Source: Candidatus Rokuibacteriota bacterium (GTDB lineage: Bacteria; Methylomirabilota; Methylomirabilia; Rokubacteriales; CSP1-6). From it: a stretch of 33,254 bases of DNA. The stretch lies in contig QHTD01000185.1 in assembly GCA_003220675.1 (NCBI GenBank), positions 1-33,254 of the forward strand. Reading direction: 5' to 3'. Under the pieces are notes generated by a model. That model saw only the letters and a list, made by a program, of their open reading frames with translations, made no database searches and was not told where the DNA came from. Positions 25,181-31,333 of the stretch are shown piece by piece. Made by a program: the position numbers and the translations under genes. Position 1 is the first letter of the stretch. Every line of letters starts with the position of its first letter.

Positions 25181-25927
25181 CTACGGCTGTCCCAGGAGCG
25201 CCCGTCGGACTGTGGGGTCGCGGAGCACGGCGTCGGGCGACCCGGCCGCGATCACCTTGCCCTCGTCGAACGCGAGCACCCGCTCGGCGTAGCGCTGGAC
25301 GACTTCCATGTCGTGCTCGACGAAGATGGTGGTCACGCCGGTCCCCTTCAGCACCGGGACCAGCGTGTCCATCACTTTCGACTTGTCCCGCGCGCTCACA
25401 CCGCTCGTCGGCTCGTCCATCAGCAAGATCCGAGGACGCCGGGCGAACGAGAGCGCCACGTCGAGCAGTTTCCGGGCGCCCTCCGGCAGCTGGCCCGCGT
25501 CGTGGGACGCGTGCTCCTCCAGGCCGAACTGCTCCAGGATGCGGGGCGCCTCGTCCCGTCGATCGACGCGCTCGAGCGGGGCCCAGAACTCGCGAGCGCG
25601 CCCCGCCCGGATGGCCAGCGCCAGGACGAGGTTCTCCAGCACGGTGAGGGAAAGGTAGAGCTGGGGCATCTGAAAGGAGCGGGCGATGCCGAGATCCGCC
25701 ACGGCCCGCGGGGACAGGCCGGTGATGTCCTTCCCTTGATAGCGGATTCGCCCCCGGTCGGGCTTCACGTACCCCGTGATCACGTTGAGGAGGGTCGTCT
25801 TCCCGGAGCCGTTGGGGCCCACGATGCCCACCAGCTCTCCTTCCTGGAACTGGACGCTGAGGTCCTCAGCCGCCCGGACCATTCCAAAGAACTTGGTCAG
25901 GCTGACCGTCTCGAGAACCGCGCTCAT
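25181..25927 (-). CDS. livG: ABC importer ATPase LivG-like, operon 2
   Basis: The protein has 248 residues from the ATG at 25927, which overlaps the livM stop (ATGA); the track ORF is extended far upstream in a shadow of livM. Motifs are Walker A GPNGSGKTT, ARSFQMPQLY (Q-loop), signature LPEGARK instead of LSGGQ, Walker B ILLMDEPTSGVS and the H-loop FVEHDMEVV. A degenerate signature is common in LivG. Confidence 0.9.
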   Translation of the reverse strand: MSAVLETVSLTKFFGMVRAAEDLSVQFQEGELVGIVGPNGSGKTTLLNVITGYVKPDRGRIRYQGKDITGLSPRAVADLGIARSFQMPQLYLSLTVLENLVLALAIRAGRAREFWAPLERVDRRDEAPRILEQFGLEEHASHDAGQLPEGARKLLDVALSFARRPRILLMDEPTSGVSARDKSKVMDTLVPVLKGTGVTTIFVEHDMEVVQRYAERVLAFDEGKVIAAGSPDAVLRDPTVRRALLGQP

Positions 25928-26895
25928 TGGCTGCGTCGGGTCACGATGGTCCATCGTCTCGCTGCGATCCCCTTCAGGCTCCAGAGGCCGCCCGGCAAGA
26001 AGAAGATGATGCCCAAGAGGACGATGCCCAGGGTCATCTGCCAGGTGTACGGGGAGTACTTGAAGGCGTAGTTGCGCACGAACTCGAAGACGATGGAGCC
26101 GGCGACGGGGGCCAGCACGCTTCCCGTCCCGCCGAGCAGCGCCACGAAGACGAACTCGCCAGACTGGGTCCAGAACGACAACTCCGGAACGATGTGGCCC
26201 ACCGAGAAGCCCGCCAGGACCCCGCCCACGCTCGCCATGACGCCGGCGACGATGTAGGAGCAGTAGATCGCCTGGCGGACCGAGGCGCCCATGTACTCCA
26301 CGCGCACTTCGTTGTCGCGCACCGCGCGGAGCGTGTAGCCGAGGGGCGATGTCGTGAACCGGTAGGCCACATAGAGCAGGAGCGCTGCCAGCACGACCGT
26401 CACGTAGTAGATCGTGAGGCGCAGGTGCTGGGCGTCCGGCTTGACGCCGGCGAGCAGGGGCGTGGGGAGCCGCAGTCCGTCTGTGCCTCCCGTGATCTCG
26501 TAGAACTTGAGGAGGATCGCGTAGAGGACCATCGAGAAGGCGAGGTTGAGCAACCCGAAGTGGACCCCGCGATAACGCGCGAGGAGCAGCCCCAGGAGCG
26601 CGCTCGCGGCGGCGCCCGTCACCACCGCGAGGCCGAGCGCGGCGAGCCCCTCGTGCACCCCGAGGAACTTCACTGCGAAGCCCGCCGTGTACGCGCCCAC
26701 CGCGTAGTAGAGGGCGTGGCCGAACGTGAGCAACCCGCCGCGCAGGAGGAGCACGATACCCAGGACCGCGAGCGCCTTCGCCCACGCGAGCGTCAGGAGA
26801 AAGGTGATCCACTGGGGCAGGAAGGGCGGCACCACCAGGAAGAGCCCGAGTCCCGCGAGAGCGAGTGCCGGGTCGAGTCGGCGTCCGATCGCCAT
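25924..26895 (-). CDS. livM: ABC importer permease LivM-like, operon 2
   Basis: The 323-residue protein has about nine hydrophobic segments and LivM hallmarks GLLTFGHALYYAVGAYTAG and FVALLGGTGSVLAPVAGS. It is 8 nt downstream of livH and overlaps livG by 4 nt. It forms the membrane channel with LivH. Confidence 0.9.
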   Translation of the reverse strand: MAIGRRLDPALALAGLGLFLVVPPFLPQWITFLLTLAWAKALAVLGIVLLLRGGLLTFGHALYYAVGAYTAGFAVKFLGVHEGLAALGLAVVTGAAASALLGLLLARYRGVHFGLLNLAFSMVLYAILLKFYEITGGTDGLRLPTPLLAGVKPDAQHLRLTIYYVTVVLAALLLYVAYRFTTSPLGYTLRAVRDNEVRVEYMGASVRQAIYCSYIVAGVMASVGGVLAGFSVGHIVPELSFWTQSGEFVFVALLGGTGSVLAPVAGSIVFEFVRNYAFKYSPYTWQMTLGIVLLGIIFFLPGGLWSLKGIAARRWTIVTRRSQ

Positions 26896-26903
26896 GAGCG
26901 CGC

Positions 26904-27797
26904 TCAGATTCTCCGCGCCTGCACCTGACCGAAGAGGCCCTGGGGACGGAAGAGCAGCACCAGCGCCATGATCAGGTAGATGGCGAAGAGGTCGAGCTCA
27001 GGGAAGAGGTGTACGGCGGTGGCCCGCGCCAGGCCCACCAGCAAGGCCCCGAGGGCCGCGCCGCCGATAGACCCGAGCCCGCCGATCGCGACGACGGCGA
27101 AGGACACGACGATGACCTCCGCCCCGATCCCGGGCACGACCGAGAACATCGGCGCGGTGAACGCCCCGCCGAGCGCGGCGAAGACCGCGCCCAGCGTGAA
27201 GGCGAGGGTGTAGATGCGCGGCACGTTGACGCCGAGGGCCGAGCTGACCTCGCGATCCGTGATCACCGAGACCAGCACCTTCCCGAAGCGGGTCCGCGTC
27301 ACGACCAGCCACAAGAGAATGCCTGTGACCACGGCGATGCCGGTCAGCAGGAACGGGTAGCCCGCGTAATCGACGCCGCCCAGCCTCACATGGCCCATAT
27401 AGATGTAGGGCTTGTCGGCGAAGAGCGGGCTCACGCCCCACACGAGCTTGATCACGTCCTCCAGGATCAGAAGGATCGAGAAGGTGAGCAGGATCTGGAT
27501 CTCCTCCTCCTTGCCGTACACGCGCCGGAGGAAGAGGCGCTCGATGAGGGGCCCGGCCGTCACGCCGATGAAGACGGCGGCCGCGAAGAGCAGCAGATAG
27601 CTCAGGACGGGCATCGCGCTCGATCCCCAGCCGAGGACCAGCCACGCGCCCATGTACGCTCCGAGGGCGTAGAGGTTGCCGTGGGCGAGGTTCAGGATGC
27701 GGACGACGCCGTACGTGAACGTGAGGCCGGCCGACACCAGGAACAGCCACGACGCGTAGCTGATCCCGTCGAGCGCGACGACGATGACGTGGTTCAG
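26904..27797 (-). CDS. livH: ABC importer permease LivH-like, operon 2 (start uncertain)
   Basis: The LivH pattern NLAHGNLYALGAYMG and AIGGLGSIGGAALGALL identify the family. The track begins at an internal GTG (27737), which would remove the first membrane segment. Upstream in the same frame lies NHVIVVALDGISYASWLFLVSAG, the normal LivH N-terminus, but no ATG, GTG or TTG precedes it; CTG at 27797 is the best candidate, giving 297 residues. It begins 25 nt after livK. Confidence 0.85.
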   Translation of the reverse strand: MNHVIVVALDGISYASWLFLVSAGLTFTYGVVRILNLAHGNLYALGAYMGAWLVLGWGSSAMPVLSYLLLFAAAVFIGVTAGPLIERLFLRRVYGKEEEIQILLTFSILLILEDVIKLVWGVSPLFADKPYIYMGHVRLGGVDYAGYPFLLTGIAVVTGILLWLVVTRTRFGKVLVSVITDREVSSALGVNVPRIYTLAFTLGAVFAALGGAFTAPMFSVVPGIGAEVIVVSFAVVAIGGLGSIGGAALGALLVGLARATAVHLFPELDLFAIYLIMALVLLFRPQGLFGQVQARRI

Positions 27798-27822
27798 GCG
27801 CGCGCTTCGACGCCCGCCGACC

Positions 27823-29124
27823 TCACGGGCACTGGGCGCCGCGGAAACCCTGGTCGATCCAGTCCAGGGTCTTCACCCCGTCGGGAGGGTTGACGCACTT
27901 GGCCGGGAACACCCGCACGCTCGAGAGCACGTTCTGATTCCGCTGCGGGTCAAGCTTCACAGTGCCGTAGAGCGAGTCCTCGATGGCCTGGTGGCCGCCG
28001 CCGACCCCCATCGCGATGCGCCCGCTCGGCGAGTCGAACTCGAGATACTCGAAGGCCTTCACCACGTCGTCCACGCTCGGCCAGCGGCCCGTCGCCTTGA
28101 TCGCCTTCTCGTAGGCGGTCTTCACCCCCTGGAGCGCCTGCACCATGTGGTAGCTCCCGTGGGGCGACCCGCACGGCTCACCGAACTTCTTCGTGCACCG
28201 CTCGATGAACTCCTTCTGGAGCGGATTCCGAGCCGGGTCGGGCACGTCGGGCCAGTGCGTGCCGCGAAACCCCACCACGAAGCCATCGGGCAGGTCACGA
28301 AACTCCTTGAAGAGGAAGGCGGAGTTGTTGTGGATGACGAGGCTCTGGCGAAAGAGCCCGCGGACCCGGCCCTGGCTGTTCACCGAGGCGAGGTCCGTCC
28401 CCCAGAGACTGTGGAAGATCACGTCTGGCTTGGCGGTGAGGAGCTTCGAGATCTCCGCCGACAGGTCGCCCTGGAAGAGCTTCGGCCACAGCGTCTCGAC
28501 CACCTGGACGTCGGGCTTCAGCTTGCGGAGGGCGCGGCTGAAGATCTCCCACGAGTCCCGCCCCCACGCGTAGTCCTGGTTGAGGCCTGCGATTGTCTTC
28601 ACGTCGGGCTTCGCGGCCAGGAGATAGCGGGCCGCGCCGATCCCGTCGATGCCCGTGTGGGCCGCGGTCCGGAAGACGTACTTGTACTTGGCCTCCTCGA
28701 AGACCCGCGTGGTCCCGCAGTCGAAGAGGACGGTGAGGACCCTCAGCTCTTCGGCGACCGCGGGCACCGCCACGCAGTTGGCGCTCGAGATGTAGCCGAT
28801 GACCAGGTCGACCTTCTCGTCCGCTGCGAGCCGGCGGAACTCGGCGACGACCTTGTCGCCGGGGCCCGCCTCGTCGGTGAGCACCGGCACGATCTTCACC
28901 CCGCCGATGCCGCCCTCGTCGTTGATCTTCTCCACCCAGGCGTCGGCGGCCTTCTTGGCGGGGATGCCGAAGGTGCTCGAAGCCGGCCCGGAGAGCAGCG
29001 TCACGATGCCGACCCGCAGCTCCTTGGGCGCGCCGGCGGCCCTGGGGGCGGGCGTCTGGGCGGCCGCGGGTGGCGACAGAACGGCGATCAGCGCGATCAC
29101 GCTCAGCAGAGGCGTCTTCATCAT
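27823..29124 (-). CDS. livK: Periplasmic amino-acid/amide-type binding protein LivK-like, operon 2
   Basis: The 433-residue type I periplasmic binding protein has a signal peptide (SVIALIAVLSPPAAAQ) and Peripla_BP_6 phrases such as KELRVGIVTLLSGPAS, NDEGGIGGVKIVPVLTDEAG and NQDYAWGRDSWEIF. The start at 29124 (MMKTP) has AAGGGAG upstream; the track start at 29199 lies upstream of the promoter and cannot be used. Four or more cysteines (DCGTTR, RCTKK, EPCG, AKCVNP) could form disulfides. It leads the operon, as usual. Ligand is unknown. Confidence 0.9.
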   Translation of the reverse strand: MMKTPLLSVIALIAVLSPPAAAQTPAPRAAGAPKELRVGIVTLLSGPASSTFGIPAKKAADAWVEKINDEGGIGGVKIVPVLTDEAGPGDKVVAEFRRLAADEKVDLVIGYISSANCVAVPAVAEELRVLTVLFDCGTTRVFEEAKYKYVFRTAAHTGIDGIGAARYLLAAKPDVKTIAGLNQDYAWGRDSWEIFSRALRKLKPDVQVVETLWPKLFQGDLSAEISKLLTAKPDVIFHSLWGTDLASVNSQGRVRGLFRQSLVIHNNSAFLFKEFRDLPDGFVVGFRGTHWPDVPDPARNPLQKEFIERCTKKFGEPCGSPHGSYHMVQALQGVKTAYEKAIKATGRWPSVDDVVKAFEYLEFDSPSGRIAMGVGGGHQAIEDSLYGTVKLDPQRNQNVLSSVRVFPAKCVNPPDGVKTLDWIDQGFRGAQCP

Positions 29125-29166
29125 GCCCGCTCCCTTGGTGGTGGGTTGTCGGCCCGGAACGCGGGA

Positions 29167-29195
29167 AGGATAGCCGGGAGGGGAGTCTCCGTCAA
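29167..29195 (-). promoter_or_regulatory. Sigma70-type promoter of liv operon 2
   Basis: Read on the minus strand: TTGACG (29195-29190), a 17-nt spacer, TATCCT (29172-29167). Five and four of six consensus bases match, with ideal spacing. The predicted start of transcription near 29160 leaves a leader of about 35 nt carrying AAGGGAG before the livK ATG. Confidence 0.6.
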
Positions 29196-29216
29196 ACACG
29201 GGCCGCGCCGAGCGCG

Positions 29217-29525
29217 TCAGCGATCGAGCTCCTGCCAGTGCTCCTCTAGATGCCGCCGCGCTTTCTCCTCGTTGGCAGCGTCAAGCCACTTCACCTGACC
29301 CAGACGCGACCGCGCCGCCTTGAGATGCGCGAGATCCACGGCGCCCGTCCCGTCGTGGTGGGGGAGGTGGCGCACCTTCCGGCCGTCGGGCGCGGTCTCG
29401 ACGACCGCGAACGCGGAATCGGGCAGGCGGGAGATGTAGGTCCGCGACCACTCCTCCGCGGCGGCGGGGGCGCACCAGGTCAGCGCGAGCGCAGCGAGAG
29501 TAACGCACGCCATACGCGGCAGCAT
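29217..29525 (-). CDS. Small secreted protein with DUF6582-like motif
   Basis: The 102-residue protein has a signal peptide (MACVTLAALALTWCAPAAAEE) and a mature region LPDSAFAVVETAPDGRKVRHLPHHDGTGAVDLAHLKAARSRLGQVKW. The RHLPHH...DL.HL..A..RL pattern is one I associate with DUF6582-like segments, usually cytoplasmic and phage-linked, so a signal peptide here is odd. It is convergent with nothing and upstream of the liv operon promoter on the same strand. Function is unknown. Confidence 0.65.
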   Translation of the reverse strand: MLPRMACVTLAALALTWCAPAAAEEWSRTYISRLPDSAFAVVETAPDGRKVRHLPHHDGTGAVDLAHLKAARSRLGQVKWLDAANEEKARRHLEEHWQELDR

Positions 29526-29825
29526 TGGTCAGCGCCGTGAGCCTTCCTGCGCGAGTCTCCGTGAGCGAGTATGCTCGCGCTGCGGACGGTTGCAATGCCC
29601 AAAGCGCGATACGCTCGAGGAGAGCTTCGAGTGGCGGCGACAACTTATAGATACTCGTGGCGCGCCCTCGAGGCGCTCTGTACCTTCGCCAACGCGCAGC
29701 GTTTCCGGACGCTGCTCGCCGACCGTCGCCAGTCCATCGCGGGGGCTCCGACCCCGGCCGTGGTGACACTTCGGTCACCCGTTTCGGGCCGGGCTGTCAC
29801 TTTGCGGACCGGCCATCTGTGAGGA
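29526..29825. other. Intergenic stretch without a defensible gene
   Basis: Short frames on both strands here look like noise. A 6-bp hairpin, GGTGAC-ACTTCG-GTCACC (29762-29779), is the only structure seen; it lacks a T-run, so it is not a standard terminator. Confidence 0.4.
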
Positions 29826-30167
29826 GTGACCGCTAAGTCCTCGACGCACCACCAGTTCGCGAGTCTGGCACCAGGTGTGCTTGCGAACGCAGGTATGGAA
29901 CTGGCGGATACACCCAATCTCGCCTCGTTCTACTGCCCGGGCTGCTCTCCAGGGCGCGACCCGCTCGAAGAGGTTTTGACCGTGCGCTGGTGCGACGCCC
30001 ATCAACCCATGTACGGAGGCTTTGACGACGAGAGGGCGACCGTCAGCAAGGACATTCTGACTTCAACGGGCGAGGCGGAAGGCGTGACGAATCGCGCGTG
30101 GTGTGAGTTCGTGCATCGCACCGCGAAACGGTCCAAAGTCGCCAAGCGATCCGAGGCGAGGTCATAG
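29826..30167 (+). CDS. Small hypothetical protein with Cys pairs (113 aa)
   Basis: The frame begins at a GTG (or an internal ATG at 29895) and holds YCPGCSPGRDPLEEVLTVRWCDAHQP, with a CxxC and further Cys/His that could bind zinc, and ends in a basic tail. WCEFVHR near the end matches a recurring pattern I recall from hypothetical proteins of GC-rich environmental bacteria. Base composition is lower in G+C than the neighbours. I cannot assign a function. Confidence 0.5.
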   Translation: MTAKSSTHHQFASLAPGVLANAGMELADTPNLASFYCPGCSPGRDPLEEVLTVRWCDAHQPMYGGFDDERATVSKDILTSTGEAEGVTNRAWCEFVHRTAKRSKVAKRSEARS

Positions 30168-30181
30168 GCAGGGGACGACTC

Positions 30182-30355
30182 ATGGGTTCAGGACTGAGAC
30201 GGATGATTGTCGCAGCCGGGCTCATCGCGTTCGTCGGTGCTCTCATGGGGTGCGCGGCGCGCCCTATGCCGGTGCCCTCGGCTTCGGCGCCGGCGCCGTC
30301 CCAGCCGGCATCAGCGACACCAGCTCAGGCGTCACCGACCACTCCGGCTCGATAG
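30182..30355 (+). CDS. Small lipoprotein (57 aa, not in ORF track)
   Basis: The ATG at 30182 opens MGSGLRRMIVAAGLIAFVGA followed by the lipobox LMGC, so Cys24 would be lipidated after signal peptidase II cleavage. The mature part is about 34 residues, rich in Pro, Ala and Ser (PVPSASAPAPSQP), and looks like an unfolded tether. The frame stops at TAG 30353-30355. A weak purine-rich site (CAGGGGACG) lies upstream. Similar tiny Pro/Ala lipoproteins are common; function is unknown. Confidence 0.6.
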   Translation: MGSGLRRMIVAAGLIAFVGALMGCAARPMPVPSASAPAPSQPASATPAQASPTTPAR

Positions 30356-30459
30356 CCCTCCCCGGCGCCCTCACCTTCCGCTTCGCCACCCCTCGCCCCT
30401 CGGGTCATCCAGATCAGGCCGTATCATTGTAGGATTCGCATCCAGGGGAGGTGAACCCC

Positions 30460-31299
30460 GTGGACCTGCGGCCCTCGCCGATCGCCGGTCAGTGGTACGC
30501 GGGCGACGCGCGGACGCTTGGCGCTGAGGTCGACAGCTACCTGGCTGCTGCCGGCGCCGTGAAAGCCGACGGCGACATCGTCGCGCTGATCGCGCCACAC
30601 GCCGGCTATCGCTACTCGGGCGCTGTGGCGGGCCACGCGTTCGCCGCCACGCGGGGGATTGCGCCGGAGGTCGTCGCCGTCGTCGGGCCCATGCACTATC
30701 CGCTGGAAGGCCCTGTGCTGATCTCGGGTCATGGTGCCTACCAGACGCCGCTCGGCCCGGTGATGATCGCGCGTGAGGCGTGCCGCGTCCTCGACGACGC
30801 CCTGCGCCAGGAGCTGGGCGCGGGACTCACGCCGGTGAAGGGCGACCCGGAGCACTCGATCGAGATCGAGCTGCCGTTCCTGCAGCGCGTGCTCCCAGGC
30901 GAGTGGCGGCTTTTGCCCGTGATGGTGCGCGACCAGCGTCGCGAAGTCGCGCGGGCGCTCGGGCTCGCGCTCGCCCGCGCGCTGCGTGGCCGCGCGGCGC
31001 TCCTCGTCGCGAGCACCGACCTCTCCCACTACCATCCTCAGGCGGTCGCGAACCGGCTCGACCGCGAGCTGCTCCGGCGCGTGGAGGCGTTCGACCTCGA
31101 CGCGCTGCTGCGCGCGGGTGACGAGGGCGCGGGCGAGGCGTGTGGGATCGGGGCGCTCGCGGCCGTGCTCTGGGCCGCGCGGGAGCTCGGCGCCGACCGC
31201 GTGCGCGTGCTCGACTACGCGACGTCGGGTGACGTCACCGGCGACATGGGCCGCGTCGTCGGCTACGCGGCGGGCGTGGTGACTGGAGCGGCGACGTGA
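30460..31299 (+). CDS. amrB: AmmeMemoRadiSam system protein B (Memo-like)
   Basis: The 279-residue protein matches the Memo family: an N-terminal PSPIAGQWYAGD, IAPHAGYRYSGAVAGHAF, VVGPMHYP, DPEHSIEIELPFLQ and ASTDLSHYHP. These include the conserved His residues that line the Memo metal-binding pocket. I prefer the GTG at 30460 to the track's GTG at 30451, because the strong ribosome-binding site AGGGGAGGTGA covers the latter. It is 34 nt upstream of the radical SAM gene, the usual pairing. The AMMECR1-like partner (amrA) is not in the window. The system's biochemical role is not established. Confidence 0.9.
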   Translation: MDLRPSPIAGQWYAGDARTLGAEVDSYLAAAGAVKADGDIVALIAPHAGYRYSGAVAGHAFAATRGIAPEVVAVVGPMHYPLEGPVLISGHGAYQTPLGPVMIAREACRVLDDALRQELGAGLTPVKGDPEHSIEIELPFLQRVLPGEWRLLPVMVRDQRREVARALGLALARALRGRAALLVASTDLSHYHPQAVANRLDRELLRRVEAFDLDALLRAGDEGAGEACGIGALAAVLWAARELGADRVRVLDYATSGDVTGDMGRVVGYAAGVVTGAAT

Positions 31300-31333
31300 C
31301 GCGGTCCGCGAGCGCGGGTACGATACGGGCGCA

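Noticed and set aside
29571-29917. Short ORFs on both strands between the small secreted protein and the Cys-pair protein
   Set aside because: No motifs, no ribosome-binding sites and composition typical of non-coding high-GC DNA.
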